DNA from: Commensalibacter intestini A911
Lineage (GTDB): Bacteria > Pseudomonadota > Alphaproteobacteria > Acetobacterales > Acetobacteraceae
Direction of reading: 5' to 3'
NCBI RefSeq assembly: GCF_000231445.1
Contig: NZ_AGFR01000012.1
Location: 53,799 to 117,798, forward strand
Length of the DNA: 64,000 bases
This document shows positions 25,919 through 36,100 of the stretch, piece by piece. The notes under the pieces are model-generated. The model saw only the letters and a program-made list of their open reading frames with translations, ran no database searches and was not told the DNA's origin. The position numbers were made by a program, and so were the translations under genes. Numbering within the stretch: position 1 is the first letter of the stretch; each line of letters opens with the position of its first letter.

Positions 25919-27412
25919 ATGAAAAAAACAACATCTATTGAAGTTAACGACCTCCGCACGGCGATAGAGGTCGTGCAAGCAATGCCTAAACAATATCATG
26001 AAACCAATGTAGAAATTGATCCAAAAGACGATCTAGCTGGAGTATATCGATATATTGGTGCGGGTGGCACCGTAATGCGTCCTACCCAAGTTGGCCCTGC
26101 GGTCATGTTTAATAATATCAAAGGATATCCTAGTTCACGAATTTTAGTCGGGTTAATTGCTAGTCGTGAACGAGTTGCTACAATGCTTGGTGCCCCTGTA
26201 AAAGAACTTGGTAAATTTATGGGAAAAGCCGTTAAGAATACGATTGATCCGGTTATGGTTGATCAATCCAAAGCACTATGCCAAGAGATCGTTTATAAAG
26301 CCACTGATCCAGATTTTGATCTCAGAAAAATCCTTCCAGCCCCTACCAATACCCCTCAAGATGCTGGCCCTTTTTTCTGCGAAGGATTAGTACTAGGATC
26401 AGATCCAGAGACAGGCCATACAGATGTCACCATTCATCGTTTATGCGTACAAAGTAAATATGAAATTTCTATCTTTTTTGCACTGGGTCGACATATTGAT
26501 ATTTTCCGCCAAAAAGCAGAGCAAGCAGGAAAACCTTTACCTGTTACGATCAATATGGGACTAGATCCTGCGATTACGATTGGTTCTTGTTTTGAAGCCC
26601 CCACGACCCCTTTTGGATTTGATGAGCTAAAAGTCGCAGGTGGATTGCGTGGCAAACCCATAGAATTGGTCAATGCGGTTACGATTAATCAAAAATCCAT
26701 CGCCAGAGCAGAAATCGTTATTGAAGCAGAAATCTTACCTAATGTTCGTGTTAGAGAAGATCAAAACACGAATACAGGTTATGCAATGCCAGAGTTTCCT
26801 GGTTATACAGGACCAGCCAACCCCTCTTTGCCTTTAATGAAGGTTAAAGCCATTACGATGCGTAAAAATGCGATTATGCAAACCTTAGTGGGTCCTGGTG
26901 AAGAACATGTAAATCTTGCAGGAATCCCCACCGAAGCAAGCATTTTTAATACGATTGATGCAGGTATTCCTGGGTTCTTACAAAATGTTTATGCGCATCC
27001 ATCAGGGGGAGGAAAATTCCTTGCCATTTTACAAGTCAAAAAACGTTCTCAGGCAGATCAAGGTCGCGAAAGGCAAGCCGCTCTGATGGCTCTAGGAGTC
27101 TACTCTGAATTAAAACAAGTTATTCTAGTTGATGAAGATGTCGATCCTTTTGACACCGATGATGTGTTATGGGCTATGACCACACGCTATCAAGGAGATA
27201 TCAGCACCATCTTTATCCCTGGGGTTAGATGCCACCAACTTGACCCATCCCAAGACCCTGCATTTGATCCTAAAATATTAGGACATGGTATTTCGACTAA
27301 AACGATCTTTGATTGTACGGTTCCCTATCACTTAAAATCATCTTTTGTTCGCGCACAATTCAAAGAGGTTGATCCAACCCCTTATATGCCTGAATGGATG
27401 AAGAATAAATAA
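25919..27412 (+). CDS. UbiD-family (de)carboxylase, resembling LpdC gallate/protocatechuate decarboxylase
   Basis: 497 residues. UbiD enzymes use prenylated FMN, made by UbiX, for reversible decarboxylation of aromatic acids. The central stretch ILPNVRVREDQNTNTGYAMP, the GPGEEHVN motif, the VDEDVDPFDTDDVLWAM block and the C-terminal DCTVPYHLK resemble LpdC of lactobacilli more than the ubiquinone-pathway UbiD, as I recall those sequences. The next two genes are UbiX-like and LpdD-like, the same trio as in gallate decarboxylase systems. I infer a catabolic role on hydroxybenzoates; the exact substrate is open. Confidence 0.85.
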   Translation: MKKTTSIEVNDLRTAIEVVQAMPKQYHETNVEIDPKDDLAGVYRYIGAGGTVMRPTQVGPAVMFNNIKGYPSSRILVGLIASRERVATMLGAPVKELGKFMGKAVKNTIDPVMVDQSKALCQEIVYKATDPDFDLRKILPAPTNTPQDAGPFFCEGLVLGSDPETGHTDVTIHRLCVQSKYEISIFFALGRHIDIFRQKAEQAGKPLPVTINMGLDPAITIGSCFEAPTTPFGFDELKVAGGLRGKPIELVNAVTINQKSIARAEIVIEAEILPNVRVREDQNTNTGYAMPEFPGYTGPANPSLPLMKVKAITMRKNAIMQTLVGPGEEHVNLAGIPTEASIFNTIDAGIPGFLQNVYAHPSGGGKFLAILQVKKRSQADQGRERQAALMALGVYSELKQVILVDEDVDPFDTDDVLWAMTTRYQGDISTIFIPGVRCHQLDPSQDPAFDPKILGHGISTKTIFDCTVPYHLKSSFVRAQFKEVDPTPYMPEWMKNK

Positions 27413-27440
27413 AGCATAAACAATCAAAAGGGGTTATATC

Positions 27441-27998
27441 ATGGATAAGATCATTGTTGGAATATCTGGTGCTTCTGGAACGCAATATGGATTAAAAGCA
27501 CTTGAGATCCTGAAACAATGTGATGTTGAAACACATCTTGTAATCAGCAAATCCGCTTTGCAAGTCATGAAGCACGAAGCATCCCAAATAACCTCTCAAG
27601 ATTTGGAAAACCTTGCTGATATTATTCATCCTGTGGGCAATATCGGTGCTACAATCGCCAGTGGTTCTTTTAAAACAAAAGGCATGCTCATTACCCCTTG
27701 TTCGATTAAAACCTTATCCGAAATTGCAACAGGAGTAACTTCTTCCCTTTTAACCAGAGCCGCCGATGTCGTGTTAAAAGAACGTCGTCGACTAGTTTTA
27801 ATGGTACGTGAAACCCCTCTTCATTTAGGGCATTTACGCAGCATGACGACTGTTACAGAAATGGGAGGCATTATTATGCCCCCTGTCCCCTCTTTATATA
27901 CACAACCCAAAACCGTAGATGAAATCGTTCATCACTCTGTTGTTAGGGCTCTTGACCTCTTTGGGGTTGATTTTGATATGCCAAGATGGCAAGGATAA
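27441..27998 (+). CDS. Flavin prenyltransferase, UbiX family (LpdB-like)
   Basis: Transfers a dimethylallyl group to FMN to make the prFMN cofactor of UbiD enzymes. 185 residues, flavoprotein fold. Motifs: GISGASGTQYG (8-18), VISKSA near 34, the PCSIKTLSEIA stretch near 87 and RETPLHLGHLRSM near 123. AAAAGGGG (27426-27433) is a good ribosome site 7 bp before ATG. Placed between the UbiD and LpdD genes, so its product most likely serves this UbiD. Whether it also supplies the ubiquinone-pathway UbiD is unknown. Confidence 0.92.
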   Translation: MDKIIVGISGASGTQYGLKALEILKQCDVETHLVISKSALQVMKHEASQITSQDLENLADIIHPVGNIGATIASGSFKTKGMLITPCSIKTLSEIATGVTSSLLTRAADVVLKERRRLVLMVRETPLHLGHLRSMTTVTEMGGIIMPPVPSLYTQPKTVDEIVHHSVVRALDLFGVDFDMPRWQG

Positions 27999-28003
27999 AA
28001 TCA

Positions 28004-28414
28004 ATGACACAATCATCAACTAAAACTGTTCATTTCTCTGTTACGGATGAAGGCTTTACCATTCACGCTGAACTCAAAAGAATAAACTCTGACATCCTGA
28101 TTATCTTAACTGGCGGAGATGTTCCTCATATTGGTTCAGTAACAACATTATCGAGTGGAAAAATAGAAAGCACTGTTTTTCTTTGCCATGATGGAAAACC
28201 TCATAAAGATCATCTTCTGGCTGAGAAAATTATGGCCACTATCCAACCTATCATCACTGAGAACTGTGTCATTACCTCTGGCGTGCATGTTGATTACATA
28301 ACAAAACAACAAATCATCGCCTCATTAGAAATGGCAGAAAATATTTCTCAACAAATCATCACTTGGTTGCAAGAGAATCCTATAAAAGAAAATAAACCAA
28401 TTTATTATTCATAA
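28004..28414 (+). CDS. LpdD-like prenylated-flavin chaperone
   Basis: 136 residues from ATG 28004, chosen because AAGGA (27991-27995) lies 8 bp upstream; an in-frame ATG at 27986 overlaps the UbiX stop. The small alpha/beta protein has LTGGDVPHIGSV near 33 and a GVHVDYITKQQI end typical of the LpdD/amino-acid-decarboxylase-like family found beside LpdBC. It is thought to help insert or mature prFMN in UbiD-type decarboxylases. The assignment rests on sequence pattern plus neighbourhood. Confidence 0.8.
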   Translation: MTQSSTKTVHFSVTDEGFTIHAELKRINSDILIILTGGDVPHIGSVTTLSSGKIESTVFLCHDGKPHKDHLLAEKIMATIQPIITENCVITSGVHVDYITKQQIIASLEMAENISQQIITWLQENPIKENKPIYYS

Positions 28415-28437
28415 AATGATTGTTACTTTTGAAGCCT

Positions 28438-28908
28438 TTATAACCCTAACGCTGTCAGTCCAAGATAATCGTCTGGCCTTATCCCCAATGACCAGAAATA
28501 TTTCCGTTCACTTTCTTGAAGCGGTAAATCATTAATACATGCAAACCGTTTGCTCATTAATCCGTGCTCATCAAATTCCCAATTCTCATTTCCATAAGAA
28601 CGAAACCAACGACCATTAATATCATGCCACTCATATGCAAAACGCACAGCTATTTTATTCTCATGATATGCCCATAATTCTTTTATCAGGCGATATTCAA
28701 GTTCTGCACGCCATTTACGTGTTAAAAACGCAATAATTTCTTTGCGGCCTGTAATAAATTCTGAGCGATTGCGCCAAATACTATCCACTGTATAAGCAAA
28801 TGCCACTTTCTCTGGATCTTTTCCGTTCCAAGCATTTTCAGCCATTCTTACTTTTTGCATTGCAGTTTCAAGTGTAAATGGAGGTAAAGGCAATCGTTGC
28901 TCTGACAT
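28438..28908 (-). CDS. DUF1348 / nuclear transport factor 2-like protein
   Basis: 156 residues of the DUF1348 group, SnoaL/NTF2-like cone folds. The start [21 protein letters not shown], the [13 protein letters not shown] block and the [15 protein letters not shown] block are characteristic. No catalytic role is established for the family. It is monocistronic, converges on the LpdD-like gene with 23 bp between, and has a GGAT-type site before ATG. Annotated elsewhere as a hypothetical or polyketide-cyclase-like protein. Confidence 0.85.
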   Translation of the reverse strand: MSEQRLPLPPFTLETAMQKVRMAENAWNGKDPEKVAFAYTVDSIWRNRSEFITGRKEIIAFLTRKWRAELEYRLIKELWAYHENKIAVRFAYEWHDINGRWFRSYGNENWEFDEHGLMSKRFACINDLPLQESERKYFWSLGIRPDDYLGLTALGL

Positions 28909-29146
28909 CTCTGATCCTTTATAAAATATTACGTCTATCTAAGAATAATAAATAATTATAATGCTATAAATTATCAGCTGGCAACAAGAACACTGCACTG
29001 CAAAATAAGACTAATTAATCTTCATATAAAAATTGAAAAAAATCATAAATATATAAAAATATTTATATTAATTTTTTAATTTGCTTTATTTTTATAATTT
29101 AATTACCATTTTAATAGATATTATTTAATTATATAAAGGGTTGCTT

Positions 29147-30502
29147 ATGTCATCGAATACAGCTCTTAAACAGACATTAAGCGGTTTTCATCTTTGGGGA
29201 ATTGCGGTTGGACTGGTTATTTCTGGATCTTTTTTTGGGTGGAGCTACGGTTGGGCATCCGCTGGAACATTAGGTTTTTTAATTGTCGTTCTATTAATTG
29301 CCTTAATGTATTGTTGTTTTATTTTTAGTTTAACTGAACTCAGTACAGCCATTCCTCATGCAGGAGGACCTTTTGCTTATGCGTTAAGAGCTTTTGGGCC
29401 AACCGTTGGGTTTTTTGCAGGATTTGCAACACTGATCGAGTTTGTTTTTGCTCCCCCTGCCATTGCCATGGCCATTGGTGCTTATATCAATGTGCAATTT
29501 CCTTATATCGATACAAAATTAATTGCATGCTCGGCATTTTTACTCTTTATGGCTCTCAATATCATTGGGGTTCATATTGCAGCAACCTTTGAACTGGTCG
29601 TTACTTTACTCGCTATATTTGCTCTCATTCTTTTTATGGTCATTGTTGCTCCCACCTTTTCATGGGAGCATTTTTCTACTAATGGCTGGGGTGGACAAAA
29701 TCAATTTCATTTCTCCACTATTGAAGGAATGCTCGCTGCAACCCCTTTTGCCATTTGGTTCTTCTTAGCAATTGAAGGCGCTTCTATGGCAGCAGAAGAA
29801 GCTAAAGACCCGCAACGCACTATTCCAAAAGCGTTAAGCGCTGGTATTATTACCGTAACTGTTCTTGCTTTATTGATTATGTTATTTGCTGGAGGAGCCG
29901 CAGGGGATTGGCGCTTACTGGCAAGTATTAACGATCCATTACCTCAAGCAATGAAAGCTGTTGTTGGTGCTAAAAGTATCTGGTTAAATATATTAGTATG
30001 GTTAGGACTTTTTGGATTAATTGCCTCTTTGCACGGTATTATTATGGGATATTCTCGACAAATTTTCTCATTGGCACGGGATGGGTATTTACCTCCATGT
30101 TTGGCAAGAGTAAATAAATATACACATACCCCTTACCTTGCAATTTTAGCTGGCGGTTTTGTTGGTATTGGTGCGATTTTTTCAGACTCTTTAATTATTA
30201 TTTCAAACCAACCTTTAACAGCCAGTATTATGACGGTAGCTGCCTTTGGTGCATTATTGATGTATATTATTTCGATGGCATCTTTATTTAAATTACGTCG
30301 TAGTGAGCCTGACCTTGAGCGTCCATTCAAAGCAATTTTGTATCCTTTTGCACCACTTTTTGCGATGATTATGTCTATCTTTTGTTTAATTACAATGGCA
30401 CTCTATAATCTTGAACTGGCTGGATGTTTTATTGTCTTTATGGGAATAGGATATCTGTATTTTTTAACAACACGATCTTCTAGAGAAAAAATGACTCAAT
30501 AA
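29147..30502 (+). CDS. eat: Ethanolamine permease (APC superfamily)
   Basis: About 451 residues with 12 hydrophobic segments, APC amino-acid/polyamine permease fold. The N-terminal LSGFHLWGIAVGLVISGSFF block and EGASMAAEEAKDPQRTIPKA near 212 match ethanolamine/Eat-type permeases. ATG 29147 is preferred to an upstream TTG (29141) because AAAGGG lies about 7-8 bp ahead. It is followed after 25 bp by eutB and eutC, which makes ethanolamine the likely substrate. The 232 bp upstream (28909-29140) are very AT-rich and contain no gene. Confidence 0.88.
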   Translation: MSSNTALKQTLSGFHLWGIAVGLVISGSFFGWSYGWASAGTLGFLIVVLLIALMYCCFIFSLTELSTAIPHAGGPFAYALRAFGPTVGFFAGFATLIEFVFAPPAIAMAIGAYINVQFPYIDTKLIACSAFLLFMALNIIGVHIAATFELVVTLLAIFALILFMVIVAPTFSWEHFSTNGWGGQNQFHFSTIEGMLAATPFAIWFFLAIEGASMAAEEAKDPQRTIPKALSAGIITVTVLALLIMLFAGGAAGDWRLLASINDPLPQAMKAVVGAKSIWLNILVWLGLFGLIASLHGIIMGYSRQIFSLARDGYLPPCLARVNKYTHTPYLAILAGGFVGIGAIFSDSLIIISNQPLTASIMTVAAFGALLMYIISMASLFKLRRSEPDLERPFKAILYPFAPLFAMIMSIFCLITMALYNLELAGCFIVFMGIGYLYFLTTRSSREKMTQ

Positions 30503-30527
30503 AATCTTACCAACATTAATAGGTCAT

Positions 30528-31913
30528 ATGATGTATAAAACAATTCTAGCGAACCAAACTTGGGTTTTTGAAGATTTAAAAACAGTAATGGCCAAAGCCT
30601 CTCCCTTGCGGTCAGGCGATGTATTGGCTGGTGTAGCAGCAAGTTGTGATGAAGAGCGTGCTGCTGCAAAAATGGCTTTGGCAGATATTCCTCTAAAAAC
30701 TTTTTTAGAGGATCAACTCATCCCATATGAACAAGATGAAGTTACGCGCCTTATTGTCGATAGTCATGATAAGGAAAATTTCCAACATATTAGTCATCTA
30801 ACGGTTGGTGATTTTCGTAATTGGATCCTTGATGATACCACGACACCACAAATGATCACATCGGCCAGCCCTGCGATTACGCCTGAAATGGCAGCAGCAG
30901 TCAGTAAGTTAATGAGAAATCAAGATCTTATTATTGCTGCTAAAAAATGCCATGTTGTTACAAAATTTAGAAATACCATTGGGTTACCTGGACATTTAAG
31001 TACTCGATTACAACCCAATAGCCCAACGGATGATTTACAAGAAATTGCAGCAAGTATGTTAGATGGCTTACTCTATGGCAGTGGAGACGCTGTCATTGGG
31101 ATTAATCCTGCAAGTGATAGCTTACCGATCCTAGGAAAAATTAATCAAATGTTGGATGAAGTCATTCAACGATTTGAAATTCCGACACAATCGTGTGTTC
31201 TAACGCATGTAACCAATACTATTCAGTTAATAGAAAAGAATATTCCTGTTGATCTAGTTTTTCAGTCTATTGCAGGCACAGAAAAAGCCAATACAAGTTT
31301 TGGAATTAACCTAAATATCTTACAAGAATCTTATGATGCTGCTCTTTCGTTAAATAAAGGCACTGTTGGCAACAATGTCATGTATTTTGAAACGGGACAG
31401 GGAAGCTGTTTATCCGCAGATGCTCATCATGGCATTGATCAACAAACATGTGAGGTCAGAGCCTATGCTGTGGCAAGACATTATAATCCTTTACTCGTAA
31501 ATACCGTTGTTGGGTTTATTGGGCCAGAATATTTATATGATGGTAAACAAATTATTAGAGCTGGATTAGAAGACCATTTTTGTGGAAAATTACTCGGCTT
31601 ACCTTTGGGATGCGATATTTGCTATACAAATCATGCTCAAACGGATCAAGATGATATGGATACTTTACTGACTTTATTAGGGGCTGCAAGTATTCCTTTT
31701 ATTATCAGTGTTCCTGGTGCTGATGATATTATGCTTAATTACCAAAGCACCTCATTTCATGACGCATTATATCTTCGTCGTTTATTAAACCTTAAACATG
31801 CGCCTGAATTTGGTGAATGGTTAGAAAAAATGCATATCACGGATAAAATGGGACAATTACAAGCTGCAAATTCTAATCATCCTTTGCTAGCTGCTTTACC
31901 TGCAGGAGAATAA
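30528..31913 (+). CDS. eutB: Ethanolamine ammonia-lyase large subunit
   Basis: Catalytic subunit of the adenosylcobalamin-dependent enzyme that splits ethanolamine into acetaldehyde and ammonia. 461 residues. The block LRSGDVLAGVAA near 27, GLPGHLSTRLQPN near 154, MYFETGQGSCLSADAHHG near 285 and QDDMDTLLTLLG near 370 are family signatures. No eut microcompartment shell genes are present, so the reaction should be cytosolic. 2 bp separate it from eutC. Confidence 0.96.
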   Translation: MMYKTILANQTWVFEDLKTVMAKASPLRSGDVLAGVAASCDEERAAAKMALADIPLKTFLEDQLIPYEQDEVTRLIVDSHDKENFQHISHLTVGDFRNWILDDTTTPQMITSASPAITPEMAAAVSKLMRNQDLIIAAKKCHVVTKFRNTIGLPGHLSTRLQPNSPTDDLQEIAASMLDGLLYGSGDAVIGINPASDSLPILGKINQMLDEVIQRFEIPTQSCVLTHVTNTIQLIEKNIPVDLVFQSIAGTEKANTSFGINLNILQESYDAALSLNKGTVGNNVMYFETGQGSCLSADAHHGIDQQTCEVRAYAVARHYNPLLVNTVVGFIGPEYLYDGKQIIRAGLEDHFCGKLLGLPLGCDICYTNHAQTDQDDMDTLLTLLGAASIPFIISVPGADDIMLNYQSTSFHDALYLRRLLNLKHAPEFGEWLEKMHITDKMGQLQAANSNHPLLAALPAGE

Positions 31914-31915
31914 AG

Positions 31916-32689
31916 ATGACCCTTCCTGATAATTGGTTATTTTTAAAACAATTTACCAAAGCACGCATTGCATTGGGACGTAATGGTGTTAGTTTACCCA
32001 CCAAAGAAACGTTGAATTTTTCATTGTCCCATGCACAAGCCAGAGATGCAGTTCATCAACCTTTTAATAGCAATAAGATTCAAGATGAACTCCATGCAAT
32101 GGGCTTATCAACACTGACTGTGTATAGTTGTGTTAAAGATCGAGAGGAATATTTACGCCGCCCTGATTTGGGACGGAAATTAGATCAAGAAAGTATTAAA
32201 AAACTAGAGGAAACCTATCAAAACCCTTCTGATTTAATCGTTATTATTGGGGATGGGTTATCCTCTTATGCTGTTGATCGTCAAGCTGTCAGTGTCATTC
32301 GTTCACTGCTGCCTTACTTGAAGAAACTCAATATTCAATTAGGGCCTGTTATTCTTGCTCATCAAGCAAGAGTTGCTTTAGGGGATCAAATTGGCAGTAT
32401 CTTACATGCAAAATCTATCGCCATGTTAATTGGTGAGCGTCCAGGCTTATCTTCTGCGGATAGTCTTGGAATTTATATGACATGGCAGCCTGATAATACA
32501 CGCAATGATGCAGATCGTAATTGTATCTCTAATGTTCGTCCAGAAGGCCTTAAACATGATCTTGCTGCGTTTAAATTGGCATGGTTATTAGAGCAAAGCT
32601 TTATCAAACAAATTAGCGGTGTCCGTTTAAAAGATGAAAGCGATAATACGGCTCTGTCAGATAGTATTAAACCGCTTTATATTAGTTAA
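31916..32689 (+). CDS. eutC: Ethanolamine ammonia-lyase small subunit
   Basis: Small subunit of the ethanolamine ammonia-lyase, which helps bind adenosylcobalamin. 257 residues. ARIALGRNGVSLPT near 17, FSLSHAQARDAVH near 36, VIIGDGLSSYAV near 108 and IGERPGLSSADSLGIYMTW near 171 are visible. Third gene of eat-eutB-eutC. The cofactor can be supplied by the cob genes 7-12 kb upstream. Confidence 0.96.
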   Translation: MTLPDNWLFLKQFTKARIALGRNGVSLPTKETLNFSLSHAQARDAVHQPFNSNKIQDELHAMGLSTLTVYSCVKDREEYLRRPDLGRKLDQESIKKLEETYQNPSDLIVIIGDGLSSYAVDRQAVSVIRSLLPYLKKLNIQLGPVILAHQARVALGDQIGSILHAKSIAMLIGERPGLSSADSLGIYMTWQPDNTRNDADRNCISNVRPEGLKHDLAAFKLAWLLEQSFIKQISGVRLKDESDNTALSDSIKPLYIS

Positions 32690-33134
32690 TATCAAACCAA
32701 TATAAATTTTAAAACAATGGCTGCTTATATTAAACTTAGAATAATTTAACAACTATACCACTCAGTAAATTTTAAATAGGTAGGCAGATAAACCAAATAA
32801 CGCTGCCTGCTCATTGTTTTAAATAAATTTTCATATCAACATATACCCTTAAATAATTCATTATTATTTTAAATATATAATAAAATAATTAATTAAAATT
32901 TAAATATTATATAATATAATTCTTAAATAAAAACAATTACAAAATAATTTTTATTATTAATTATCAAAATATAAACTTGATATATTCAATTGACCACTTA
33001 TATATACAAAGAACTAATAAAAATTTAGTCCACCCTATAAAATAATTACTGAAAATAAATAAATAATTAATAAATAATAATTTTAAATACTTAAGAATAA
33101 GAAGTTTGAACTATTAATATTAAGGATTTAAATA
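32690..33134. other. 445-bp AT-rich intergenic region before the large surface protein
   Basis: No gene visible. A GC-richer inverted repeat AGGCAG (32782-32787) / CTGCCT (32803-32808) 15 nt apart may end the eut transcript, but lacks an immediate T run. The remainder is an almost pure A/T stretch to the AAGGA ribosome site at 33122-33126. Confidence 0.6.
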
Positions 33135-36100
33135 GTGGCCAATGAAAATATAAATAATGATACATTAAGTGATGAGACATCCTCGTCAACCAATACAATA
33201 ACATATAGCTCTGATACAGTTATTAATAGTTCCTCATTAACAAGTAGCCCCCTGACTTCCACATATACAGATTCATCAAGCATTACAACCAACACATCTT
33301 CTGTTACATCAGACAATAGTGATGATACAACTTCTACTACGAGCACTGCCTCATTAACCCAAGTTCAAACCTTTGCTGAACCTGTATCTACAGAGAATAT
33401 TGAGTTCCCAACCTATAATGTGACTGCTACAATGACAGGCGCATCATGGGCAACTCTATATAATGCAACAGTCGCTGGTAATGCTATTAGTTACACTGGT
33501 GGAGCGAATTATGGTACAGACGGTAATTATCAATTCTATATTGGTGAATCAGCTGGTACTTATCCAGGAAATGCCATATATGATACATTATCAAAAAGCT
33601 TCGCAATCACAGTCAATGGTGGCGTTCATGTAGGGCGTGGAAATGTTTTTATTGTAGGAAGTACAAGTGCTGCCAATTTAACCATTGCTACTCCTACTAC
33701 CGTAGCAAGCAAAACATCAGCCTCATTAACTTTGGCCTCAGGTTCATATCTTAGTGTTAATGGTTACCTAGGAGCTGTTGCTAGCACGACGGTCACAGGG
33801 TTCATTAGTGCTGCTGATAGTGTTTCAATGAAAATTGCTTCTAGCTATTATACTGTTGGTCCTGCAACAGGTACAGTTATTAATGCGCAATTTGGCAATA
33901 ATAATGCAATGGAAATTGGCGGAACGTTTGGTGTTTATCAAAATGCTTCTACTAATATCGGTAGCAATCTTTCTTTAAATGCGGGTGCACTTGCTGTAGG
34001 AAATAATAACGCAAGTATCGTTGTCGGAGATAATGCAAATGTACAAGTCTCTGGTGATGGTGTTTTAGTCTATGGTTCATCTACATGGATGCAATTTGGC
34101 AGCAACCTGACCCTCAGCGCTTCCACCATGTCTTTTGGTGCTAATGCAGCTGGCGGTACACAAACTAACAACACTTTTTCTGTGGGAACTGGTGGAAATA
34201 TTACCGTCGATAACGGAGTAATAGCCAACCAATCTAATGGTGTCGTAGAGTTAGGTACAAGCACTAATTTACATCTTATTAATGGTGACCTCTCAATTGG
34301 AGGTGCTGGTAATGCAACTGGTGCACGCAGTTGGTTCCATATGTTGGGCGATAATACACTAACCCTTGATACGGGTTCTATTATTATGACGAACACGTCT
34401 CAAACCTTTGATTGGGGAACAAGTGGAAATATCTCTGCAAACTCATTAAGTGTTAATGGAAATAATCTTTCATTTACAATGAATACAAATGCGTCAGTCA
34501 ATTTATCAGGTTCATTAATATTAGATGGTACATCAGATACAATGAGCTTTGGTGATAGCCTAAACCTAAATGTAGGCACGCTAACTGCAGATGGTAATTC
34601 AAACTTAATGACGCTTGGCAATGAACTTACACTCAATGCAAGTATTGTTTCATTGGGTGGAAGTACTGGTGTTACAGGAACTCAAGTTTCAGCAGGAAAT
34701 AATGCTAGCATTACTATAAGCAATGGATTTTCCGATAATCTCTCTAACGGTGTTGCATCATTTGGTAGTGGGGGACATATTAACGTCCTAGCTGGTGATT
34801 TTAGCGTAGGTGGCGCTGGAGTAGATTCTGGACAAAACTGGGTGCATATGGGGAGTAATAATACATTAAGCATTCATACCGGCTCATTGATTATGACGAA
34901 TACCTCTCAAACCTTTGACTGGGGAGATGCAGGCACTCTCGTTGCAGATACTGTAAATGTTTCAGGAAATAACCTAACCTTTAGTATGGGTACCGCTGCA
35001 AATATAGATTTATCTGGCACTCTTGCTTTAGATGGCAATACAAATCAAATGATCTTTGGTGATCAACTCATATTAAATGTAAATAGTGTATCATTGGGTG
35101 GTACCGCAGGTGTAGGAAATACGAGTTTAACTGTTGGGAAATATTCATATTTCACTATTTATAATGGGTTTACCGATAATCTCTCTAATGGCACTGTTCA
35201 ATTCGAAGACCAAGTAAACGTCAGCATCCTTTCTGGTGACTTCTCTGCTGGAGGCACAAATATTAGTGATGGTGACCGAAATTTGATTTACTTTGGAAAT
35301 GACAATACATTAACACTCGATAACGGTTCTATTATCATGAATAATAGTGGCCAAACATTAAATTTCGGTCTTAACGCCACAATTAATGCGAGTTCATTAA
35401 ATATATCAGGCAATGACCTTATATTTAGTGCAAATAATAGTGCAAATATCAACTTTACAGATAGTATCAATATTAGTGCCACCTCTACTACCCTTACCTT
35501 TGGTGATAGCACAATCATGAGTGTTGGAACTGGTGGTATTAATCTAAACACTTCTACCAACTTTATTTATGGTCAAAGTGGAACTCTAGACGTTAATGGA
35601 GATATTACACTTGGTTTGAATGCCGAAGGTACTGTCTTTACCATTGGGGATAATACACATTTAAGTGCTAATAATATTATTATTAATGCTAATAATCCTG
35701 TTATTACTTTAGGCTCCAATATTATATATAATACTACTGGCTGGGTATTAAATGGCACGAATGATAATATCGCCTTAGGTGACGGCGCATCTGGTTCGTT
35801 AGGAAATATTACCTTTGGTGGAAATGCAAGCAGCGCTTCTTTTAATACAGGTTCTGCTGGTACAACAACTAGTGCTCTAACCTTTGGTAATGCAACGTTA
35901 GTGAATGACGCAACATTAACTTTAAATGGAAATGTTTCTGGTAGTAGCGTCGATCTTTCTGGAACAGCAATCGTTAGCATTGTTTCTGGAACTACTGTTA
36001 ATCTTAATAGTTTAACAATGGATGGCTCTCAACAAGTCACTATTAGTGTAGGACAAGATGCAACACTAAACATCAGTTCATTAACAACAAGCAATGTTGG

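Noticed and set aside
34300..35700. Repeats in the Hint gene as a CRISPR array
   Set aside because: The repeats are long, imperfect, in frame and coding; spacing is irregular.
35573..35980. Antisense open frames inside the Hint protein gene (also at 34070, 34400, 35288)
   Set aside because: Products of the repetitive Gly/Asn/Thr codons on the sense strand; no ribosome sites and no family features.
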